From contig DNGH01000209.1 of NCBI GenBank assembly GCA_003486285.1, positions 1 through 6,659 on the forward strand: a stretch of 6,659 bases of DNA, written 5' to 3'. The translations under genes were made by a program, and so were the position numbers. Numbering within the stretch: the stretch's first letter is position 1; each line of letters opens with the position of its first letter. The notes under the pieces were generated by a model. The model was not told the DNA's origin. It ran no database searches and saw nothing but the letters and a program-made list of their open reading frames with translations. Shown in pieces: positions 1-6,658 of the stretch. The stretch comes from Actinomycetota bacterium (GTDB lineage: Bacteria > Actinomycetota > Acidimicrobiia > Spongiisociales > UBA11373).

Positions 1-1569
<1,569 letters not shown>

Positions 1570-1595
1570 GACGAACCGGCTTCTTGGCCCTGCCC

Positions 1596-1757
1596 TGCCC
1601 GTTGCCCGTTACCCGTTACCCGTTACCAGATACCCGACAGTCCGCGGACTCAGGACCCCAAACCTCAGACCCCAGACCCCTAGCCCTTCGGCGTCTGGCA
1701 TCTGCCATCTGGTATCTGGTATCTGGTATCTGTCATCTGTCATCTGTCATCTGTTTC
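1596..1757. repeat. Heptad (7-bp) repeat array 1, inverted architecture
   Basis: From 1596 the sequence can be read in an unbroken 7-bp register for 23 units. The left part (1596-1637) has units TGCCCGT x2, TACCCGT x2, TACCAGA and TACCCGA. A divergent middle (1638-1693) follows, including two CAGACCC units and a perfect 12-bp palindrome. The right part (1694-1749) has units TCTGGCA, TCTGCCA, TCTGGTA x3 and TCTGTCA x3, then a decayed TCTGTTT. Right-hand units are reverse complements of left-hand ones (TCTGGTA against TACCAGA), so orientation flips inside the array. Adjacent units are often identical while the unit drifts along the array, as expected of tandem duplication with divergence. No ORF here is credible. 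The 261-bp gap 1570-1830 holds nothing else except the probable SD site of the next gene. Function unknown. Confidence 0.9.
1639..1650. repeat. Perfect 12-bp palindrome inside heptad array 1
   Basis: AGTCCGCGGACT is identical to its own reverse complement. It lies in the divergent middle of the array, between the forward-oriented left units and the inverted right units, and spans parts of two heptads without breaking register. It could be a dimeric-protein site, a cruciform or hairpin tip, or a product of how the array arose. There is no direct evidence for any of these. Confidence 0.8.
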
Positions 1758-1813
1758 ACTGCGCATTGGCGGATCGTTGGTGGCCCTTTGGCCCTACCTG
1801 GCACCGCCGGCGC

Positions 1814-1820
1814 GGGGTGA
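1814..1820 (+). promoter_or_regulatory. Probable Shine-Dalgarno site for the 1831 start
   Basis: GGGGTGA resembles the anti-SD complement GGAGGTGA and ends 10 bp before the ATG at 1831. It is the main reason for choosing that ATG over the upstream in-frame TTG (1777) and GTG (1780), which have no purine-rich stretch before them. The spacing is slightly long. Confidence 0.45.
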
Positions 1821-1830
1821 ACTCCACGAC

Positions 1831-2268
1831 ATGTTCGTCCAGTACTACGGGATGGTGGAGCGTCCCTTTGTGGAGGTCGAGTCCGACCTGCTCGCCATCG
1901 GCGACGCGCTGGCCGAATCGGCGGACTCGGCGTACCGGCTGGGCGAAGGGCTCCTGGTGAAGATCGGCGGGGGAGCCATGGCCAAGACCGTCCTGCTCGA
2001 CCTGGGATCCCCGGTGCGGGGGGCCACCACCACGACCCTGCCCATGGAGTGGTGGGCCACCGGGACGCCGGCGCTGTTCCCCAAGATGGACGCCGAGCTC
2101 ACCGTGGCCGCCATGGCCGATTCATTGACCCAGGTGGTCTTCCAGGGCAACTACCAGCCGCCCCTCGGATCGGTGGGCCGGATGCTCGATCGCGCCCTGC
2201 TCAGCCGGTTTGCGGAGGCGTCGGTCAAGGACTTCGTCGACCGCGTCGTCGCCATCCTCGCCCACTGA
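1831..2268 (+). CDS. Small conserved hypothetical protein, probably SRPBCC/START-like
   Basis: A 145-aa soluble protein with no signal peptide or TM helix. The ATG start is preceded by GGGGTGA. In-frame TTG at 1777 and GTG at 1780 would add 18 or 17 residues (VALWPYLAPPARGELHD...), so the N-terminus is uncertain. Visible pattern: an N-terminal strand and helix (RPFVEVESDLLAIG), LLVKIGGG at 41-48, then KTVLLDLGSP, a tryptophan-containing strand PMEWWATG (71-78), LFPKMDAELTV (82-92), VVFQGNYQPPLGSVGRMLDR (102-121) and a long C-terminal helix (SRFAEASVKDFVDRVVAIL). The order of strands followed by G-Y-x-P-P-L-G, then D-R and a final helix, is what I expect of an actinobacterial SRPBCC-like family that binds small hydrophobic ligands; this is fold-level inference, not a specific match. 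It is separated from hppA by a repeat array and from the next gene by 147 bp, so it is probably transcribed alone. Function unknown. Confidence 0.75.
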   Translation: MFVQYYGMVERPFVEVESDLLAIGDALAESADSAYRLGEGLLVKIGGGAMAKTVLLDLGSPVRGATTTTLPMEWWATGTPALFPKMDAELTVAAMADSLTQVVFQGNYQPPLGSVGRMLDRALLSRFAEASVKDFVDRVVAILAH

Positions 2269-2336
2269 TTGCGCCCTTGTGCAGCGGCAGGGCCGATGGT
2301 CCCCCCCGGTTGGGGCCTATGCGAACTTGTGTCGTT

Positions 2337-2357
2337 GAGTCATTCAGTCAATGATTC
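2337..2357. promoter_or_regulatory. Inverted repeat, possible operator upstream of the 2416 gene
   Basis: GAGTCATT, a 5-bp spacer (CAGTC) and AATGATTC form an 8-bp inverted repeat with one G/T position. It lies in a locally AT-richer stretch about 60 bp before the ATG at 2416. TTGTGT (2328-2333) and AATGAT (2350-2355), 16 bp apart, could be a weak -35/-10 pair overlapping it. Both readings are weak. The rest of the gap 2269-2415 shows only a run of seven C (2301-2307) and no convincing terminator. Confidence 0.3.
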
Positions 2358-2402
2358 GGCTCGTGAACCTCAAGTCAACGAGATCACGACTCCAAGAACC
2401 CC

Positions 2403-2408
2403 GGGAGG
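2403..2408 (+). promoter_or_regulatory. Shine-Dalgarno site deciding the 2416 start
   Basis: GGGAGG, continued by GGT, lies 7 bp before the ATG at 2416. It is the clearest ribosome binding site in the window. It fixes the start immediately before a typical N-terminal membrane segment and rules out the 49-residue upstream extension of the open frame, which reads low-complexity intergenic DNA. Confidence 0.75.
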
Positions 2409-2415
2409 GTGTGAG

Positions 2416-3102
2416 ATGAATTCGAGAATCCGCAAGCTGGGATACGTCCTGGCGGTGATCGGTCTGCTGTTCTTCGTGGTGGCGGGTGTCGCCTACATGA
2501 AGACGCAGGAGGGTTACCGCGCGCTGGACGCCTTCAGCTCCGAGCAGAACGTGGCGCTGAGCTACAACGACGACGGCGTTCTCGTCGACCGGGGCACCCC
2601 CGAGGGCGCGGCGGCGATCATGGCGCTGCTGACCGACGATTGGGACTTCACCGTCAACGCGGTCGACCTCGACCCCGACGACCCGATCGTCAACACGGCG
2701 ACCGAGTACATGTATCAGATGGCCACGATCTACTACCACACGCTCCACGGGACCCAGAAGATCGTCCTCACCGAGGACAAGGAGTACGACGCCAACCGCG
2801 ACGGCACCATCGGGGCCGACGAGGTCTTCCCGGCCGGTGAGTACGAGTTCGAGGTGGACGGCCGCTACTACAGCGAGTTCGACCGCTCGCACCCGCTCGA
2901 GGGCCCGGCGCGTACTCAGGCATGGTCCCCGCTGGCGTTCGGCCTGACCGCTCAGCTCGGTGTCGGCACGACGACCGCCTACACGCTGCAGCTGGCGCTC
3001 GGCCTGGCTGCCCTGTTCGCGGCGCTCGGCGGGACCCTGCTCCTCACCGGCTTCGGCCTGGTGTGGGCGGGCCGCCCGGAGAAGCAGGCCGCAGCCGCCT
3101 AG
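2416..3102 (+). CDS. Two-TM membrane protein with an EF-hand-like calcium loop, function unknown
   Basis: A 228-aa protein starting after a strong SD. A short basic N-terminus (MNSRIRKLGY) leads into TM1 at about 8-27 (LGYVLAVIGLLFFVVAGVAY). A hydrophilic, acidic segment of about 160 residues follows, then TM2 at about 191-217 (LQLALGLAALFAALGGTLLL...) and a short tail (GRPEKQAAAA). By the positive-inside rule both ends are probably cytoplasmic and the central part extracytoplasmic. Residues 125-136 (DANRDGTIGADE) fit the 12-residue EF-hand loop: D1, N3, D5, G6, I8 and E12. Just after it, GRYYSEFDRSHPLEGPARTQAW (149-170) looks like a conserved core. The layout (TM, soluble part with a 'GRxYxxFDR' segment, C-terminal TM) recalls a widespread actinobacterial membrane family that databases often mislabel as 'LigA'; this is inference from memory. 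No enzyme motif is visible. It faces the oppositely oriented SDR gene across a shared terminator. Confidence 0.85.
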   Translation: MNSRIRKLGYVLAVIGLLFFVVAGVAYMKTQEGYRALDAFSSEQNVALSYNDDGVLVDRGTPEGAAAIMALLTDDWDFTVNAVDLDPDDPIVNTATEYMYQMATIYYHTLHGTQKIVLTEDKEYDANRDGTIGADEVFPAGEYEFEVDGRYYSEFDRSHPLEGPARTQAWSPLAFGLTAQLGVGTTTAYTLQLALGLAALFAALGGTLLLTGFGLVWAGRPEKQAAAA

Positions 3103-3117
3103 GCCAAGGTCGCTCCA

Positions 3118-3153
3118 ACGAATCGGCCCCGGGAGCGCCCGGGGCCGATTCGT
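3118..3153. terminator. Bidirectional intrinsic-type terminator hairpin
   Basis: A perfect 16-bp inverted repeat (ACGAATCGGCCCCGGG at 3118-3133 and its complement at 3138-3153) encloses a 4-base AGCG loop. It sits in the 61-bp gap between two convergent stop codons, 15 bp after the TAG of the membrane-protein gene and 10 bp beyond the stop of the SDR gene. There is no U-tract on either side, which is common in high-GC actinobacteria. Symmetry and position suggest it serves both genes. Confidence 0.88.
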
Positions 3154-3163
3154 ATTGGTGGCC

Positions 3164-4627
3164 TCACCGTCGGGGCCGGTGGCGCCGCTCGGCGGTGCGG
3201 GCGATGCGCTTCGACATGAGCCGGAAGATCGGAGTGTGGAACGGGAGCAGCACCCACCAGTAGAGCCGACCGATCAGCCCGCGGGGGATGAAGCGGGCCG
3301 ATTGGATCAGCCGGGTGCCCTCGTCGCTCTCGTCCACGGTCCACCCCAGCCAGGCCGTGCCGGGAACCTTCATCTCGGCCTGGAGCAGCAGGCGATGCCG
3401 CACCGGATCGACGTCGACGACACGGAAGAAGTCGAGGGTCTCGCCGGGGCGCAATTCCTCGGGATGCCGGCGCCCGCGGCGCAGCCCCACCCCGCCGATC
3501 AGGCTATCGAACCAGCCCCGCAACTTCCAGGTCCAGTCGAGGGCGTAGTAGCCGACATCGCCGCCGATGCGGGACACCGCCCAGAAGACGTCGTCGGCAG
3601 GGGCCGCGGTGATCACGACGCGGCGATCGGCCTGGACCTTGGCGCCCGCCCACATCGGGTCGGTGGGCAGCGGGGCGGAGGGATGGTTCACCGCGTCCGA
3701 CCAACGTGTCTCGACCTCGTCATGGGAGATTCTCGCCAGAGCGCGTTCCACCGAGATCCGATAGCCGCCGAGCGTCGCCGGCTCGAATCCCGGAGGTGAG
3801 GCCCGGCTGACCACCACGTCGTTGCGGAGGCTCTCGATCAGGGGCTGCACCACGTTCTTGGGAAGCGGTGTGGACATGCCGACGAAGTACGCCGACAGCC
3901 GGGTGCTGGCGAGCACCGGCATCGGGATCACGATGCGCCGGCGCAATCCCGCCACCACGGCGTACTCCTGCATCATCTCCTGGTAGGTGAGGATGTCGGG
4001 CCCGCCGATGTCGTAGATGTGACTGGCAGCGCCCGTCTCTTCGATCGTCGCTACGAGGATCGCCAGCACCTCCCGGATACCGATCGGCTGGCAGCGGGTC
4101 TTCAACCAGCGGGGACGCAGCATGATGGGAAGGATCTCGGTGAGGTGGCGGATCATCTCGAACGAGATCGAGCCGGATCCGATCACGACGGCGGCCCGCA
4201 GTTCGGTCACCGGTGTCGGGCCTGCGGCGAGGATCGCGCCCACTTCCTGGCGGCTGGTGAGATGACGTGAGAGACGCTGCTCCTCCGAGCCCAGCCCGCC
4301 CAGATACACGATCCGGCGCAGGCCGGCGGCGGCGGCGGCATCACGAAAGGCCGCCGCGGCGTGGCGGTCGACCTCGGGGAAGGTGCCCGGCGCCTCCGCC
4401 ATGTTGTGGATCAGGTAGAACGCCGCGTCGCAGCCCCGAGCGGCGGCGCGCACCGCCGCGGGGTCGGTGGCATCTGCCGCCGCCAGCTCGACCCGATCCC
4501 GCCACGGGTCCAGGCGGAGCCGGTTCGGATCGCGGCTCATGCACCGCACCTCGTGCCCCTGGTCGAGCAGGCGGGGCACAAGCCGGCCGCCGACATAGCC
4601 GGTGGCGCCGGTGACGAGGATCTTCAT
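3164..4627 (-). CDS. Atypical SDR (NmrA-like) NAD(P)-binding protein with C-terminal DUF2867 domain
   Basis: A 487-aa protein with two domains. Residues 1-300 form a Rossmann fold of the atypical/extended SDR class: GATGYVG (7-13) is the dinucleotide-binding turn, SRDPNR (31-36) follows strand 2 and suggests NADP preference, and ADATDP (51-56), YLIHNM (71-76) and IVYLGGLG (106-113) mark later strands. The classical SDR YxxxK catalytic pair is not evident, so it may be a weak reductase, an isomerase or a redox sensor. HLTSRQEVG (122-130) is typical of the YbjT-like subgroup. Residues from about 330 to 478 match the DUF2867 pattern (DWTWKLRGWFDSLIGGVGLRRGRR; LRPGETLDFFRV; LLLQAEMKVPGTAWLGW; IPRGLIGRLYWWVLLPFH), an SRPBCC-like domain with an amphipathic, perhaps membrane-touching, end. 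The start is the ATG at 4627 because MKILVTGATG begins the first Rossmann strand; the frame stays open further upstream but reads repeat DNA. No SD precedes it; see the -10 candidate. Substrate unknown. Confidence 0.9.
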   Translation of the reverse strand: MKILVTGATGYVGGRLVPRLLDQGHEVRCMSRDPNRLRLDPWRDRVELAAADATDPAAVRAAARGCDAAFYLIHNMAEAPGTFPEVDRHAAAAFRDAAAAAGLRRIVYLGGLGSEEQRLSRHLTSRQEVGAILAAGPTPVTELRAAVVIGSGSISFEMIRHLTEILPIMLRPRWLKTRCQPIGIREVLAILVATIEETGAASHIYDIGGPDILTYQEMMQEYAVVAGLRRRIVIPMPVLASTRLSAYFVGMSTPLPKNVVQPLIESLRNDVVVSRASPPGFEPATLGGYRISVERALARISHDEVETRWSDAVNHPSAPLPTDPMWAGAKVQADRRVVITAAPADDVFWAVSRIGGDVGYYALDWTWKLRGWFDSLIGGVGLRRGRRHPEELRPGETLDFFRVVDVDPVRHRLLLQAEMKVPGTAWLGWTVDESDEGTRLIQSARFIPRGLIGRLYWWVLLPFHTPIFRLMSKRIARTAERRHRPRR

Positions 4628-4633
4628 GGGACG

Positions 4634-4639
4634 ACGGTA
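4634..4639 (-). promoter_or_regulatory. Candidate -10 box for leaderless transcription of the SDR gene
   Basis: On the minus strand, TACCGT fits the actinobacterial -10 pattern TANNNT and ends exactly 6 bases before the A of the ATG at 4627. That spacing places the transcription start on the start codon, and it agrees with the absence of any SD. A partial -35 (GCGACA, plus-strand 4659-4664) is 19 bp away, slightly far. The hexamer is degenerate, so chance is possible. Confidence 0.4.
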
Positions 4640-4699
4640 CCGGCTCCACGACCGCGCTTGTCGCGGCCGCTGACAGCTCGAGTCCGCCGACGGAGCCGG

Positions 4700-4727
4700 G
4701 TGCCGGGTAACCGGTAACCGGTAACAT
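4700..4727. repeat. Heptad repeat array 2 (short), upstream of typA
   Basis: Four units in register: GTGCCGG, GTAACCG, GTAACCG, GTAACAT. On the minus strand they read TTACCGG/TTACCCG/GCACCCG, the same NNRCCNG family as the other arrays. The array ends 9 bp before the typA start codon, so it must lie in the typA promoter or 5' end. The 14-bp segment 4706-4719 (GGTAACCGGTAACC) recurs inverted at 6602-6615, downstream of typA. The remaining divergent gap 4628-4699 shows only the candidate SDR promoter. Confidence 0.8.
4722..4727 (+). promoter_or_regulatory. Candidate -10 box for typA, formed by the last heptad
   Basis: TAACAT fits TANNNT and ends 9 bp before the GTG start at 4737. No SD is present, so a transcript with a leader of about 0-3 bases would be consistent. 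The hexamer is the edge of the repeat array, which would make the repeat part of the promoter. I see no good -35. Weak evidence. Confidence 0.3.
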
Positions 4728-4736
4728 GGCCTTCCC

Positions 4737-6560
4737 GTGCCCGCTCCCTCCTTCCGCAACGTCGCCCTCGTCGCGCACGTCGATCACGGCAAGACCACCC
4801 TGGTCGATGCCATGCTCGGCGCCGCCGGGGTGTTCTCCGCGCACCAGGTCCGCATCGAGCGGGTCATGGACTCCAACGACCAGGAGCGCGAACGCGGGAT
4901 CACCATCCTGGCCAAGGCCGCCTCCATCGAGTGGAAGGGAACCCGGATCAACCTCGTGGACACCCCCGGCCACGCCGACTTCGGCGGGGAGGTGGAGCGG
5001 GCCCTCGCGCTGGTCGACGGGATCCTGCTTCTGGTCGACGCTGCCGATGGGCCGATGCCGCAGACCCGCTACGTGCTCTCCAAGGCCCTCGCCCTCAACC
5101 TGCCCGCAGTGGTGGTCCTGAACAAGGTCGACCGCCACGACGCCCGGCCCGATGCCGTGATCGACGAGGTGTTCCAGCTGTTCTTCGATCTCGGTGCCTC
5201 CGACCACCACATCGAGTTCCCGATCGTCTCGACCATCGCCCGCGAGGGTCGAGCCATGGCTGGGGTCGGAATCCCCGCTGAGGATGCGGACCTCTCAGCC
5301 CTGCTCGACGCGGTCGTGGCGTCGATCCCGGCGCCGGACGGCGATCCGGAGGCGCCTCTCCAGGCCATCGTGACCAACCTCGACGCCTCCGACTACCTGG
5401 GGCGGCTCGCCATCGGTCGGGTGGTGCAGGGCACGCTGCGCAGCGGGGAGCGGGTGGCCCTGTGCCACGCCGAGGAGGACGAGCCGCCGATTCGCCGCCG
5501 TCTCACCCAGTTGCTCGGGTTCGCCGGGCTGGCACGGGTCGACGTCGCCGAGCGCGTCGCCGGCGACCTGTTCGTGGTGGCGGGCTTTCCCGAGGTCGAG
5601 ATCGGTGACACCCTGGCCGATCCCGACAACCCCGAGCCGCTGCCCCGGCTCCACGTCGACGAACCGGTGCTACGGATGACCTTCGGGGTCAATACTTCGC
5701 CCCTCTCCGGCCGCGAGGGAACGCTGCTCACCTCGCGTCAGATCAAGGACCGTCTCGATCGGGAGGTGCGGGGCAACGTCTCCATCCGCATCGGCCCGAC
5801 CACCTCGCCCGATGTGATCGAGGTGGCGGGACGCGGCGAACTGCAGCTGGCGGTGCTCATCGAGGCGATGCGCCGCGAGGGCTTCGAGCTGCAGGTGAGC
5901 CGTCCCGAGGTGATCATCCGCGACATCGACGGCACGCCGCATGAGCCGGTGGAGCGCGCCGTGATCGACGTGCCGTCAGAGCACGTCGGCACCGTCACCC
6001 AGGCGGTGGCTCCCCGGCGGGGCATGGTCACCGACCTCCGTCCCGGCGATTCGGGGCGGACCATCGTCACGGTGGTCGCTCCGGCGCGGGGTCTGATCGG
6101 TCTCCGCTCGATGCTGCTCACCGCCACCCGCGGCACGGCTCTGGTCCATCAGCACCACGATGGCTGGCAGCCCTGGGCGGGGGACATCCCGGGCCGGGTC
6201 GGTGGGGCGATGATCGCCGACCGTTCCGGCATCTCCACGGGGTTCGCCCTCGACAACCTCCAGTTGCGCGGCGAGTTGTTCATCGGCATCGGCGAGGACG
6301 TCTACGAGGGGATGATCATCGGCGAGTCGTCGCGGCCCGACGAGATGGCGGTCAACCCGACCCGGGCCAAGGAGCTGACCAACATTCGCACCCACGCCCA
6401 CGACGAGCAGGTGCGGCTGGCGCCGCCGCGGCGGGTGACCCTGGAGACCGGAATCGAGTGGATCGCCGGCGACGAACTGGTCGAGGTCACCCCCAAGGCG
6501 ATCCGTCTGCGCAAACGCCACCTGTCCGAAAGCGACCGCAGGATGGCCCGGAAGAGGTAG
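4737..6560 (+). CDS. typA: Ribosome-associated translational GTPase TypA/BipA
   Basis: A 607-aa protein, the usual length for TypA/BipA, a GTPase related to EF-G and LepA that binds 70S ribosomes and supports ribosome assembly and growth under stress or low temperature. GTP-binding motifs: G1 AHVDHGKT (13-20), G2 within ERERGITI (50-57, Thr56), G3 DTPGH (75-79), G4 NKVD (129-132). The G5 position reads TIAR (166-169) where SAR/SAK is usual, so Ser is Ile167. Domain II (about 205-300) follows, then the TypA signature TFGVNTSPLSGREG (315-328), GRGELQLAVLIEAMRREG (from 365) in the EF-G-III-like domain, the EF-G-V-like part, RGLIGLRSMLLTATRG, and the TypA-specific C-terminal domain (VYEGMIIGE...NPTRAKELTNIRTHAHDE...DELVEVTPKAIRLRKRHL). 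The start is GTG 4737: an in-frame TAA lies at 4722-4724, no other start codon intervenes, and FRNVALVAHVDHGKT begins where the family does. No SD is seen. Divergent from the SDR gene; heptad arrays flank both ends. Confidence 0.97.
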   Translation: MPAPSFRNVALVAHVDHGKTTLVDAMLGAAGVFSAHQVRIERVMDSNDQERERGITILAKAASIEWKGTRINLVDTPGHADFGGEVERALALVDGILLLVDAADGPMPQTRYVLSKALALNLPAVVVLNKVDRHDARPDAVIDEVFQLFFDLGASDHHIEFPIVSTIAREGRAMAGVGIPAEDADLSALLDAVVASIPAPDGDPEAPLQAIVTNLDASDYLGRLAIGRVVQGTLRSGERVALCHAEEDEPPIRRRLTQLLGFAGLARVDVAERVAGDLFVVAGFPEVEIGDTLADPDNPEPLPRLHVDEPVLRMTFGVNTSPLSGREGTLLTSRQIKDRLDREVRGNVSIRIGPTTSPDVIEVAGRGELQLAVLIEAMRREGFELQVSRPEVIIRDIDGTPHEPVERAVIDVPSEHVGTVTQAVAPRRGMVTDLRPGDSGRTIVTVVAPARGLIGLRSMLLTATRGTALVHQHHDGWQPWAGDIPGRVGGAMIADRSGISTGFALDNLQLRGELFIGIGEDVYEGMIIGESSRPDEMAVNPTRAKELTNIRTHAHDEQVRLAPPRRVTLETGIEWIAGDELVEVTPKAIRLRKRHLSESDRRMARKR

Positions 6561-6658
6561 CTATCCGTCGCCCGTCGCCCGCTGCCCGCTGCCCGCGGGA
6601 GGGTTACCGGTTACCTGATACCTGATACCTGATACCTGGCACCTGGCACCTGGTACCT
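6561..6658. repeat. Heptad repeat array 3, directly after the typA stop, continuing past the window
   Basis: Fourteen 7-bp units in perfect register begin at the first base after TAG. CTATCCG is followed by TCGCCCG x2, CTGCCCG x2, CGGGAGG, GTTACCG, GTTACCT, GATACCT x3, GGCACCT x2 and GGTACCT. The junction of units 5 and 6 contains CCCGCGGG (6592-6599), a palindrome placed much as the one in array 1. All units are forward-oriented as far as the edge; an inverted half could lie beyond it. No conventional terminator for typA is seen in these 99 bp, so transcription probably runs into the array. Confidence 0.88.

Noticed and set aside
1596..1757. CRISPR array
   Set aside because: Units are 7 bp and contiguous, with no spacers, no 25-40 bp repeats and no cas genes nearby.
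2291..2317. Terminator after the 1831-2268 gene (C-run followed by GGGG)
   Set aside because: Only a 4-bp stem with competing pairings can be drawn, with no U-tract.
2344..2892. 182-aa minus-strand open frame opposite the two-TM gene
   Set aside because: Shadow frame rich in Val/Asp/Arg. The plus-strand gene has a strong SD, TM segments and an EF-hand loop.
2960..3799. 279-aa plus-strand open frame
   Set aside because: It reads through the terminator and antisense to the SDR gene, and has no family pattern.
4726..4728. ATG as the typA start
   Set aside because: It is out of frame with the G-domain; only GTG 4737 is in frame after the upstream TAA at 4722.
4628..4759. N-terminal extension of the SDR protein by 44 residues to 4759
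   Set aside because: The extension translates repeat DNA and overlaps the typA start. The Rossmann first strand begins right at the ATG at 4627.
4341..5210. 289-aa minus-strand open frame over the SDR/typA junction
   Set aside because: It is a GC-rich shadow antisense to typA and out of frame with the SDR gene, with low-complexity Gly/Arg/Val composition. Both real genes have strong family motifs.
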